Assembly: GCA_002887195.1 (NCBI GenBank)
Contig: PJAB01001657.1
Location: forward strand, 1 to 13,011
Reading direction: 5' to 3'
Source: Chrysochromulina parva
Taxonomy: Eukaryota > Haptophyta > Prymnesiales > Chrysochromulinaceae
Length of the DNA stretch: 13,011 nucleotides
A model generated the notes under the pieces. That model was not told the DNA's origin. It made no database searches and saw only the letters and a program-made list of their open reading frames with translations. Shown piece after piece: positions 1 through 7,153 of the stretch. The position numbers were made by a program, and so were the translations under genes. Position 1 is the first letter of the stretch, and each line of letters opens with the position of its first letter.

Positions 1-95
1 TCGTCAAAGTCGGCAGGGCGTTCGTACTGGGACGCACCCGCCTCGTTCCAGTAGTAGGTTGTGCCGCTTGCGTCCTTGGCCGTGTTCCAGCCCAT
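1..95 (-). CDS. WW-domain protein, N-terminal fragment cut by window edge
   Basis: Reading the minus strand from an ATG at 95-93 gives 31 codons that run off the left edge. The peptide starts MGW and continues to GTTYYWNEAGASQYERP, which fits a WW domain: first Trp (residue 3), the aromatic YYW block with the following Asn, and a final Arg-Pro. The second signature Trp is Tyr (QYERP), a variant I recall from WW domains of plant and protist DEAD-box helicases of the DRH type. WW domains bind proline-rich ligands. The frame stays open upstream to a stop at 194-192, so the ATG could be the true start or an internal Met after a splice acceptor. The rest of the gene is outside the window, so the full protein is unknown; a WW-containing RNA helicase or splicing factor is only one possibility. 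The gene is divergent from the methyltransferase at 425. Confidence 0.6.
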   Translation of the reverse strand, partial: MGWNTAKDASGTTYYWNEAGASQYERPADFD

Positions 96-424
96 GGTGT
101 GTCCGAGGCGAGCTTGGTTTGGCGCTTTCCGTAGGGAAGATGCACGTCGCCGCCGCGAGAAGATCCGAAGCCACGTGTCATCGAGGAGAAGTCACGCTTC
201 GTGGACCCACCTCATGTGCATGAGGTCCGTGAACCCCTCGAGAGGTTTGGGGTCCGTGAACCCTTGAATCGAAATCTCCAAAAAAGAGACCGTCCGGACT
301 TCGCGCGCTCCACCCACAGGGACTCTCCAGGGACGTGCGCACTGCTTTACTCACAAGGGCGGAACGCAAAGCAATAGCAGACCTTCCTGAGCCAAAAGCA
401 GGACCACAACCAGCAACGTCTGGA
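96..424. other. Divergent intergenic region, WW gene / methyltransferase
   Basis: This should hold the promoters and 5' untranslated regions of two divergent genes. No TATA box stands out. A 13-bp direct repeat, ggtccgtgaaccc, occurs at 224-236 and 251-263. A pyrimidine-rich stretch ending in CAG at 308-319 could be a splice acceptor for an upstream exon of the methyltransferase, whose frame is open from 260 without an ATG before 425. The first copy of the 45-bp repeat begins at 400. Confidence 0.4.
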
Positions 425-444
425 ATGGGATGGTCGCTGCGCAA
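400..444 (+). repeat. 45-bp exact direct repeat, copy 1
   Basis: Positions 400-444 match 1950-1994 base for base (45 bp, offset 1550). The shared block begins aggaccacaaccagcaacg and ends tggtcgctgcgcaa. Similarity falls away at once on both sides. In both copies the same frame is open and encodes GPQPATSGMGWSLR, so the ATG at 425 and the ATG at 1975 are equivalent. Copy 1 supplies the candidate start of the methyltransferase. Confidence 0.95.
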
Positions 445-1267
445 CTTTCTCAAGTGCAATAACACCGAAAGCATGATTAACGCACTCGTGGCTCATCAAC
501 CCAGAATCGAAGGCCTCGCTGGCCTTCTTGCCATTATCAGCCTGACGTGCCCATCCCCGACTGAGCAGATGCTGCAACTGCGCTCTCAATCGAGTGGCGT
601 GTTTGGCACACTCCCCGGTGTGTTGTCAGGCGGTCAGCCTGCGACGGTGAGCTTGCCACGGGCATGTGGCTCACTCCTCAACTTCACCGGCTGGTTGCGC
701 GACGACGGCCGCCGTGAGAGCAAGGTGGCATGTGGACCGGCCACAAGAGCGCTGCGCGCACCGTGCTCTGTCATCTCGGTGGGGAGCAATGGCGAAGCAG
801 GCTTCGAGGAGGGTGTACACGCCATCGCGCCGCATTGCACGATCGATGTCTGGGACGGCACACTGGGACCCAGAAGACGAGCACGGGTTCCCAAATATGC
901 CAACCTCAAGCTCATTGAACGCAACTTCGATCACCAGAGCTATCAGGAGTACGCAAGTCAGCGATCGAGCATCTCATTGCTCAAGATGGATTGCGAAGGC
1001 TGCGAGATGATGTCGCTGCCCAGATTCATCGAGACCATTTGCACTGATCAGGTGATTTTGGAGGTCCATGCAGACCCAATCTTTTGGTCACATCCGGTCG
1101 CTAAGGACAGGGCCGATTTGCGCTCACATCAGTTTGATGGGCTTGCAGCCTTCTTCGCACGGCTTGACAAGCACTACTCACCATTTTTCGGCGAGTACAA
1201 TCCGAGCTGCCCGATGTTTCGCTGCTTTGAGGTCTCTTTTGTGCGCCGGGTTCCGTGTGGGCTGTGA
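425..1267 (+). CDS. METTL24/FkbM-like SAM-dependent methyltransferase
   Basis: A 280-residue frame from the first in-frame ATG, which lies inside repeat copy 1. The C-terminal half looks like a class I methyltransferase of the Methyltransf_22/FkbM group: a motif I-like stretch CSVISVGSNGEAGFEEG (about 114-130), an acidic strand IDVWDG (about 140-145), then SLLKMDCEGCE (about 184-194), the K-x-D-x-E-G hallmark of FkbM-like enzymes, and the strand VILEVHADP (210-218). METTL24-type proteins are about this size. The substrate cannot be read from the sequence; this group includes methyltransferases for small molecules and glycans. Residues 1 to about 80 match nothing I know and may be added sequence, since the first six codons are shared with the small gene at 1975. 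The frame is open upstream to 260 but without an ATG, so an upstream exon is possible. Base composition is much lower in GC (28 of 60 at 1021-1080) than in Trm11 (45 of 60 at 3481-3540). Confidence 0.6.
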   Translation: MGWSLRNFLKCNNTESMINALVAHQPRIEGLAGLLAIISLTCPSPTEQMLQLRSQSSGVFGTLPGVLSGGQPATVSLPRACGSLLNFTGWLRDDGRRESKVACGPATRALRAPCSVISVGSNGEAGFEEGVHAIAPHCTIDVWDGTLGPRRRARVPKYANLKLIERNFDHQSYQEYASQRSSISLLKMDCEGCEMMSLPRFIETICTDQVILEVHADPIFWSHPVAKDRADLRSHQFDGLAAFFARLDKHYSPFFGEYNPSCPMFRCFEVSFVRRVPCGL

Positions 1268-1949
1268 CCGGGATCACGAACGCTCTTCTCACGTGGATCG
1301 TGATCGATCGCCCCGCATATGTCTTTCTATACCAATCATCCGAGGTTCCGAGCAGTGATGATTGATGACAAGAGCGATGACGAAAGAAACAGGTAAATTC
1401 CCAACACAAGCCAAAAACGCTACCTATGGATACATCAATCTACCTTGCGATTCCAGGGTTCGGCTTCTCGGCGGGGCTTCAATTCCGGGGCTTCAAAACC
1501 TCCTTGGAATGACGGCTCGCCCGATCGTCTCCGTTGACTGGGCTGGGCCGCAGTTTCGGACAGTTGATGCAAAGGGCTTCACTGCCTGGCGCTTTCTCGA
1601 AGAAATTTTCCGCCATGGATTGGAGGACGCCTTCGTGCTCTGCCTTCGTGATCTACCTTCCCGACTGTTACCTAACCACCGGGGGCTCTCCAGCGTGCCA
1701 GCCGCTGTGCATTATTTGCGGTCCCTCTGCCGGGAGATGCGTTCCATGTGCGTCGCAAAAGTTTTGTGCGTCGTAAAAATAGACTCGCGGGGGACATACA
1801 TAAACTCCTGCGAGTGCGCTAACGAAAGACAGGGCGAGACCCAGAAGGTCGCAGCACAAAGCAAACGAATGGTTTGTTTCCTTTTTTATCGACTGACAGA
1901 CGCGCTCTGGAATTTGGTCAGCACAGTGAGCTTGCAGCTGTAAAGCCAG
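1268..1949. other. Intergenic region with one unsupported open frame
   Basis: About 680 bp between the methyltransferase and the second repeat copy. It should hold the 3' end of the methyltransferase transcript and the promoter of the small gene. A plus-strand frame is open from an ATG at 1365 to a stop at 1941-1943 (192 residues). I recognise no domain, signal peptide or membrane segment in it; the region is low in GC and the frame ends just before the repeat. It could be a fast-evolving gene, a relic or chance. I do not call it a gene. Confidence 0.4.
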
Positions 1950-1994
1950 AGGACCACAACCAGCAACGTCTGGAATGGGATGGTCGCTGCGCAA
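1950..1994 (+). repeat. 45-bp exact direct repeat, copy 2
   Basis: Identical to 400-444. It contains the ATG at 1975 that opens the 59-codon ROMO1/Mgr2-like frame, and also an ATG at 1980 in another frame that opens a long frame leading into Trm11. The repeat gives the small protein its first six residues, MGWSLR. Confidence 0.95.
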
Positions 1995-2154
1995 AATGAT
2001 GGCTTCTGCATGCACCGGCGCGATGCTCGGAGCTGGCGGGGTGGTGGTAAGCAGCATGCTGCAGGTGCGCCGAATGCCGCCAACGTCTCAGATCGTCCAA
2101 GCGGCTGCATTTATGGGTACAGTCCTCGGCCTTGGCTCAGTGGTCCGAGGCTAA
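1975..2154 (+). CDS. ROMO1/Mgr2-like small membrane protein (59 aa)
   Basis: This short frame reads from ATG 1975 to TAA 2152-2154. It has two hydrophobic, glycine-rich segments, about residues 9-29 (ACTGAMLGAGGVVVSSM) and 40-57, joined by a basic turn (QVRRMPPTS). The C-terminus AAAFMGTVLGLGSVVRG resembles the end of ROMO1/Mgr2 proteins (animals: GGTFGTFMAIGMGIRC; plants: a phenylalanine-glycine run followed by GAGSL and a basic end). That family has about 70-80 residues, two membrane spans with GxxxG-like packing, and acts in the mitochondrial inner membrane, in yeast as part of the TIM23 presequence translocase. What is seen: two-span topology, small-residue helices and the C-terminal pattern. 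The assignment is inferred. The terminal Cys of animal ROMO1 is absent. The stop overlaps a downstream ATG (TAATG) that opens into the Trm11 frame. A longer overlapping frame from 1980 is, in this stretch, probably a shadow. Confidence 0.5.
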   Translation: MGWSLRKMMASACTGAMLGAGGVVVSSMLQVRRMPPTSQIVQAAAFMGTVLGLGSVVRG

Positions 2155-2231
2155 TGATGCTCGTGCTCACACTCGCCATTCATGATGCGTGTGCGCTATC
2201 AGCGACGAAGGCAGTCGGCGGCGGCGTTCAA

Positions 2232-3833
2232 ATGGCGCTCCTGCCGGGCCAGGCTTCCTCTGCCAGTTGGCCGCGCTTCCTCTTCCTGTTCCGTGGAGTG
2301 AGCGGATCGTTTCGACTCGCGGAGCTGCACTCCGCTGCGCTCACGCTCGGCGTGGATGAGCAACAACTAACCTTCGAGGCGGCCAGCAGTCTAGCCGCCA
2401 ACCTGAAGCAGCCCGAGATCGCCGATGCGGGAGGCGACGTGGGTCCCGACTTGCTGCAATGGGTTGCGCTGCCTTCGGCGGAAGTGGCCACGGCGGTGGC
2501 CTCACGATGCAGCACGGTCCGAGGCGCCTTCGAGGTCTGGGCGACCGCCCGCTTCGAGCCCGCCTGCTCACTCGCGCCCGCCGAGGCGGCGCAGCAGGCG
2601 GACGCGCGTTGGAAGCAGCTCGCCGACTGCGTACATGCCGACACGGCGTTCGAGGCTCGTGCACGCATGCTGGGGGCGATGCAGGCGGACAGCTGGCGTG
2701 TGGACGTGATCAACATCGGCACCAACAAGCCTCGTAGCCTCGCCGCCAAAGTCGCGCTCATGGAGACCTTCGACTCGCTGCTCGGACCGTTACCCGGCGC
2801 GGTGGACCTCAAATCTCCCGCGCAGATTGTGACGCTCATCGAGGACTGCCGCGAGCCTGACGGGCCGCGCGCAGCCGCTCGGCGGTCGGACCTGGTGCAG
2901 GCGCCGCATTGGCTCGGTCTCGGGCGGCTGCTCACGTGCGGTGCGGCTGCCCATCTGTCACGCTTCGCTCTCAGCGACCGAAGCTACCTCGGTCGTACCA
3001 CGCTGCCGCCCGAATACTCCTATTTGATGGCCATCCAAGCGCGCGTGCTCCCGGGCCATAGGGTACTTGATCCCTTTTGTGGCACTTGCTCGACTCTGCT
3101 CTCGTGCGCGGCGCTCGGCGCCATTACGATGGGTGTTGAGGCCGATGCGCGCGTGCTGCACGGCACAATAGCTGACGGAGCGCACTTGCGTCCGAAAGGA
3201 TCCAAAGCGTTGACCTCGGAGCCATCGGCGTCGGGCATCGCCACCAACTTCGCCGAGGGTGGTCTGCCGCCACCCGAATGCCTGCTGCTCGGGGATATGG
3301 CAAGCTTCGACGCGCTGCTCACGGCGGCGTCAGGAGCCGACAAGGCGGCGGCGAACATCGCATTTGATGCGATCGTCACTGACCCGCCCTATGGATTGAT
3401 GGAAGGCCTCGGCGCGCTCTATGTGCCGTTGGGCCAGCGGCTCACCTCACTGCTTCGGCTGGCCAGCCGCCGCCTCAAGCTGGGCGGGAGGCTCGTGTTC
3501 CTGCTGCCGCTCCCTGCGGGCGCAGATGTGGCGCAGGCGCTGCCCGACACGCTCCCCACAGCGCGCTGCCTCTCCCTCGAGCGCATCTCGCGCCAGCGCC
3601 TCTCCCAACGTCTACACCGGCTGCTTGTGACCATGGTCAAGGTCGCGGAGCCTACGACCGAGGCGGAGGGGCTGCTCGGGAGCGCCGAGGGCGCCGAGGC
3701 GGGCAAGGGCACGCCGACCAGCAGCCTCGCCCATCAGGCGCCCTGGGAAGAGTGGTGGCGCACGGTGCAGGCCTTCGAAGACGAAGCGTCCTCGTGGCCT
3801 GTAGTGCCCCCGGCGGACCGGTCTCGGGTCTAA
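2232..3833 (+). CDS. TRM11: tRNA (guanine(10)-N2)-methyltransferase, Trm11 family
   Basis: The 533-residue product from ATG 2232 matches Trm11 (TRMT11) in order and spacing. The N-terminus RFLFLFRGVSGSFRLAELHS (about 16-35) corresponds to the THUMP-like start of the family and aligns best with the ATG at 2232. The stretch FEVWATARF (about 100-108) also fits. Then come SDRSYLGRTTLPPEYSYLM (248-266), motif I VLDPFCGTCSTLL (278-290) for SAM, and motif IV TDPPYGL (383-389), whose Asp-Pro-Pro-Tyr holds the target guanine amino group. Trm11 with its partner Trm112 makes m2G at position 10 of cytosolic tRNAs. In motif I the usual GTG is GTC (Cys for Gly). The protein is longer than human TRMT11 (463), with an insert near 320-370 and a C-terminal tail after about 470. 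The frame has no stop back to 1980, so ATG 2154 or 2157 would add a 26-residue hydrophobic leader; that start overlaps the stop of the small gene. Confidence 0.88.
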   Translation: MALLPGQASSASWPRFLFLFRGVSGSFRLAELHSAALTLGVDEQQLTFEAASSLAANLKQPEIADAGGDVGPDLLQWVALPSAEVATAVASRCSTVRGAFEVWATARFEPACSLAPAEAAQQADARWKQLADCVHADTAFEARARMLGAMQADSWRVDVINIGTNKPRSLAAKVALMETFDSLLGPLPGAVDLKSPAQIVTLIEDCREPDGPRAAARRSDLVQAPHWLGLGRLLTCGAAAHLSRFALSDRSYLGRTTLPPEYSYLMAIQARVLPGHRVLDPFCGTCSTLLSCAALGAITMGVEADARVLHGTIADGAHLRPKGSKALTSEPSASGIATNFAEGGLPPPECLLLGDMASFDALLTAASGADKAAANIAFDAIVTDPPYGLMEGLGALYVPLGQRLTSLLRLASRRLKLGGRLVFLLPLPAGADVAQALPDTLPTARCLSLERISRQRLSQRLHRLLVTMVKVAEPTTEAEGLLGSAEGAEAGKGTPTSSLAHQAPWEEWWRTVQAFEDEASSWPVVPPADRSRV

Positions 3834-4450
3834 CGTCTGTGGGGCGCCGCGTCCGTCGCGCGGGCGGCCGCGCTCGGGGCGTCGCGGCGCGGTCGGGCGC
3901 GCATTCGATATCGCTCGGGCGGCTTCGGGCTTGAGTTTTTGGTCACACACCGCGCGCAGACGGGCTGCGTGTAACGTTCCGGTCTGTCCACGCGCCACTG
4001 ATTCGTATCCGGCCTATTTACTCCCCGCGCCCACACCCGACTCGACACCCGACCCGCTCACCGATATCCGCCCGCGGCGTTACTTTTTCCGGCTATACGC
4101 CTACGAAGAACGTAGAACCGGCGCCCCAGCCCCCACTCGGCCTGTCCACTTCTCCCGCCCCTGATCGCCTATGCTACTTTGAGCTCGCTATTTTGAGCGT
4201 TATTCATGCGCCCGGGTACCTGAAAGCTCAAGCTCTTGACGGATGTCAAGTCTTGAGCCTTCACTCGCGTCACCGTCACTCTCTCGCCCCGCATTGTTTT
4301 CGAGAGCGGTGCGTAAAACCTGCCGCGTCTCGCAACCGCATGCCTGGCCAGTGCTCATGCAACATCACGCCGTGCGTCCACAGCTGGCAATTGTGTCTTC
4401 CACACAAGGCGTGATCTGAGGACGGAGGAAGTGGAAGATCGATGGGGGCT
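3834..4450. other. Convergent intergenic region, Trm11 / bestrophin 3' ends
   Basis: About 620 bp between two convergent genes, expected to hold both 3' untranslated regions and polyadenylation sites. I see no coding signal and no AATAAA on either strand near the stops. The one structured element is an imperfect inverted repeat at 4226-4258. Confidence 0.5.
4226..4258. other. Imperfect inverted repeat in shared 3' region
   Basis: The left arm gctcaagctcttgac (4226-4240) and right arm gtcaagtcttgagc (4245-4258) pair as a 6-bp inner stem and a 7-bp outer stem with a small bulge and a four-base loop (ggat). It lies about 190 bp past the end of the bestrophin frame and 390 bp past Trm11, so it could fold in either 3' untranslated region. 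No known element is recognised. Confidence 0.4.
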
Positions 4451-5938
4451 TCACGCGACCGCCACGGCGTCGCCCGCTGCCTCAAAGACTTGAGACTGCT
4501 CGGCCGCGAGCATCTCCAACTGAACGGCTTCGATGGCACCGTTACACATGGCCTCCAGCGGCAAGATCGAAAAGGGCTCCTCGATCTGGATGCCCACCTC
4601 CTCGACGCCGAAGAGGAAGATGGAGAGGATGAAGGTCGCCGGGATCGTCGCCCAATGGTTCCACGACTCGCCGAGTGCTGCCCACATCGCGAGAGGCAGT
4701 AGCGTGAGGAAGACGGAGAGGAAGCGCGCGGTCAGGCGCGTGTACACGAGCGGGATGGGTGACTTGAAGATGCGCTCGTTCGCGCCGGTCAGGTCCACCA
4801 GGACGGAGATCGTCGAATCCATGCGCGAGATGTACATTTCGTCGATGTTCGCTTTGCGCAGAGTCGCCGACATGGCGGCCAGCGCAAACATCGGCCGGTT
4901 CTTGGCAGCCATAGTCGCCTCGGCCTGCGCACTCGTCATCAAACCCTGGTCCACGTAGGCATACAGCTCCTTGCGCAGCGTGGCGTCGTCCTCCGGCCCG
5001 CGTAGGAAGTTACGCAGCGATTTGATGAAAGTCGCGGTCTCGGTTGCCAGCCGCTTTTTGAGTGCGTTGTGGTACGCGTCGTTCGGGAACATGGTGGTCG
5101 TCTGGCGCACGATGTTACGGCAGTTATTGATGAGCCCGCCCCAAAGCGTGCGCGCCTCGTTCCAGCGAAAGTACGCAGTGTTCGTGCGGAACACGAGCAG
5201 CAGCGAGAGTACGGGCGAGGCCATCGAGAACGGCAGTGCCGGCAGCGAGAGTGACTTGATAGGGCCGTCAAGGAAGCTGAGCGGTCCCGGGTGCACGACA
5301 CCGCCAAAGTCCTGGTACTGGTAGAGGAGCATGTTGGCGAGCACGACAAAAACGGAGACGCTCGTGACAAATGTGAGCTCCTTTCTTAGCGCCTGGTTGA
5401 TCCCACTGCTCGGCCACGTCTTGATGTTGCGAAAGAAGCGCGTGGGCGAGCGGTGGCGTTTCCAGTCGTCGTGCATGAACACTGTGCGCCGATCCTTGCG
5501 TTGATCTTCACTGTACGTGCTGCCTTGCTCCCACCACGGAACGCGCGAGTAACTTTCGTCCGAGTCCTGTTGTGCACCTGGGCTAACAACCGTCTTAACA
5601 ACCGACTCAACCGTCGGTTTGAAGACATCTTGGAAGAAGTCAAACTCAGCTGGGGGGGTGAAGGCAGCCACCGTCCTCTCGGGAGTCGCTTTTACAGGCG
5701 GCGGCGGCACGACACCGCGCTCCATGGACGCCGATTGGCCCTGAACTGCCTCCGCCAGCGGGTCGCGGCCTGCACTGCGCTGCCGCATATACTCCTCGTA
5801 GCTGAGCGGGTGCTCGCGCATGCAGGCATGGGTGATTCTCGTGAAAGACGGACGCGGAAGGTTCGTATACCGAATCGAAGCAGCCGGACCGAGCGCCGTT
5901 GCGCCCGTGAGCGTCGCTAGAACGACGAAAGCGGCCAT
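4451..5938 (-). CDS. Bestrophin-family anion channel, probably plastid-targeted
   Basis: The 495-residue product from ATG 5938 has the hallmarks of the bestrophin/RFP-TM family: DDWKRHRSPTRFF (157-169), a first membrane span (about 187-206), a second (about 229-250) running into FRTNTAYFRWNEARTLWGG (250-268), IFKSPIPLVYTRLTARF (390-406), a third span (about 406-422) and a fourth leading into FGVEEVGIQIEEPFSILPLE (443-462), the most conserved block. Family members form pentameric channels for chloride or bicarbonate; plant relatives (VCCN1) and Chlamydomonas BST1-3 sit in the thylakoid, the latter supplying bicarbonate. The N-terminus MAAFVVLATLTGATALGPAA looks like a signal peptide, followed by about 120 residues before the domain, which suits a bipartite plastid leader (inference). 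The frame is open further upstream to a GTG at 6034, but ATG 5938 gives the sensible leader. The gene is convergent with Trm11. A mitochondrial or plasma-membrane site is not excluded. Confidence 0.88.
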   Translation of the reverse strand: MAAFVVLATLTGATALGPAASIRYTNLPRPSFTRITHACMREHPLSYEEYMRQRSAGRDPLAEAVQGQSASMERGVVPPPPVKATPERTVAAFTPPAEFDFFQDVFKPTVESVVKTVVSPGAQQDSDESYSRVPWWEQGSTYSEDQRKDRRTVFMHDDWKRHRSPTRFFRNIKTWPSSGINQALRKELTFVTSVSVFVVLANMLLYQYQDFGGVVHPGPLSFLDGPIKSLSLPALPFSMASPVLSLLLVFRTNTAYFRWNEARTLWGGLINNCRNIVRQTTTMFPNDAYHNALKKRLATETATFIKSLRNFLRGPEDDATLRKELYAYVDQGLMTSAQAEATMAAKNRPMFALAAMSATLRKANIDEMYISRMDSTISVLVDLTGANERIFKSPIPLVYTRLTARFLSVFLTLLPLAMWAALGESWNHWATIPATFILSIFLFGVEEVGIQIEEPFSILPLEAMCNGAIEAVQLEMLAAEQSQVFEAAGDAVAVA

Positions 5939-6702
5939 TCCAAAGCCGACGAGATGATTACAGATTGATGAGAGAGCAAATCTCGCCGTTTCTAGCTCGG
6001 CAGCCTCAAAAACTTTACTCGCAGTCTCGCACACGTCACGGTTCTCTACAGATTTACAAAGTGCGTGTGGTGCCAGCTGTCGATAAACCGGAAAACCGCA
6101 TGCAACATTTTTGGCTTTCAGTAGGATTGCAGGAGTTCCGGCAATCCGGGGTAGGAATATCTAGATAGAACCTCGGCCAGTCGGCATGGACGGCAGCAAG
6201 GCACCCTAACGGCACCATAACGGCACCCGTGCGCTGCGCTTGCATTTTGCGCTTGATTGCTACCGTCCGTTCGTTGATTGATTGGGCCTTTGTGCTACCT
6301 TTGTGCCGGCTCCTCTTGTACACGCGCAGCAGCTGGGCCCTACAGGGCAGAGAGCCAAGATCACCTGTATTATTCACCATAGACGAAAGCCTCGTTCTCT
6401 CTTTAGACTAGCAGCGTGAGCTCGCATGTCTGCGGGCACCGATGGGAGCATAGGACCGCTGCAGTTCAAGCGGCGCTGCCGTGCCTTCCAATGGGGATAG
6501 CGCCATATTTGGGGGATTCGCGTCTCGCGTTTGATGTTCCTCTCTTTCGCACACTCTAGCTCGCTCAGTCCACCATCACGCCCTTCGGCTGGCCTATGGT
6601 ACCTATTGATTGGCGCCCATCTCACCTCGTGGGATACGGTCTGTGGTCGCGGAGGGAACTGCCGGCACGCGAGAAATCGAAGAGCGGCCGGTCAGTACAA
6701 CC
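5939..6702. other. Divergent intergenic region, bestrophin / hypothetical gene
   Basis: About 760 bp without a convincing gene, expected to hold the bestrophin promoter (minus) and that of the gene at 6703 (plus). Three 11-bp units related to ggcaccctaac lie in tandem at 6200-6232, the third diverged. A TGACGT core on the minus strand occurs at 6038-6033, about 95 bp upstream of the bestrophin ATG. The short frames here look random. Confidence 0.45.
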
Positions 6703-7153
6703 ATGCAAGATGACGCGGTGTCGGTTTGGGCTGGAATGAGGGACGCCCTGCTGCACGAACTTCAGTTGCATGCCGTGGCCGCAACGGGTAATTTGGCGAT
6801 GCCCCCATTGCTAATGCCATTGGCAATGGCCCGGATGCAGCATAAGATGCAGCACTTGCTACAGGTGCAGCTCGCAGAGAGTTGGATGGCGGTGCGGACG
6901 TGAGAGAAGGTGACCGCGTGAGCATCTGGCGCTCTGGGGAAGGAGTGCGATAGCCTCCACATCCTTGCCTTTGAGCGCGCTGACGGCGGAAGCGCGCGAG
7001 CGACTCTCGGAGTTTGGCATCAAAGTCTGGTTCATCCACTGGATGATGAGTCGGAATCGCACGGCGCGGCGCAGGGCGTATCTCCAGGAGCTCCACGCCG
7101 TTGTTGAAAAATTTGATATCACGATTGTCGGGATGCACGGCGGTCGGAGCTGA
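6703..7153 (+). CDS. Hypothetical protein, two exons with a 76-nt intron
   Basis: Predicted join of 6703-6899 and 6976-7153, giving 124 residues. The first exon starts at an ATG in the context acaaccATG and ends at a strong donor, gac|gtgaga. The acceptor follows a pyrimidine-rich ccttgcctttgag at 6963-6975. The phase agrees: two bases of a Thr codon before the intron and one after. The other nearby AG (6953) would break the frame. The product is rich in predicted helix: an early Met/Gln/Leu-rich part (MARMQHKMQHLLQVQLAESW), then a basic part (MMSRNRTARRRAYLQELH) and an end ITIVGMHGGRS. Codon use resembles the neighbours. No family is recognised and no signal peptide is seen. A 173-codon frame on the opposite strand (7213-6692) covers the same DNA, but its Arg/Pro/Ser/Ala make-up looks like an antisense shadow. 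Downstream exons cannot be excluded. Confidence 0.35.
6900..6975 (+). other. Predicted spliceosomal intron (76 nt)
   Basis: The donor GTGAGA at 6900-6905 and the acceptor TTTGAG ending at 6975 join two open frames in phase 2. Without splicing, the first frame stops at a TGA at 6901-6903, directly at the donor. The length of 76 nt is typical of compact algal introns. Confidence 0.35.

Noticed and set aside
1365..1943. 192-codon plus-strand frame after the methyltransferase
   Set aside because: No domain, signal or membrane segment seen, and low-GC surroundings; described as part of the intergenic region rather than called a gene.
400..1994. The 45-bp repeats as transposon target duplications or terminal repeats
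   Set aside because: Target duplications are usually under 20 bp, the inner ends show no inverted repeats, and no transposase lies between. Some other duplication event remains possible.
1980..2153. N-terminal 58 codons of the long frame leading into Trm11
   Set aside because: Polar, glycine/arginine-rich and unlike any Trm11 N-terminus. The other frame (1975) has membrane spans and family resemblance, so this stretch is probably a shadow.
2152..2156. TAATG overlap as proof of a bacterial operon
   Set aside because: Trm11, WW, J/SAP and bestrophin-with-leader genes, predicted introns and mixed strands all indicate a eukaryote; no Shine-Dalgarno sequence is needed or seen.
2228..2935. Minus-strand 235-codon frame opposite Trm11
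   Set aside because: Ser/Ala/Arg-rich with no domain, and fully covered by a clear Trm11 frame on the other strand.
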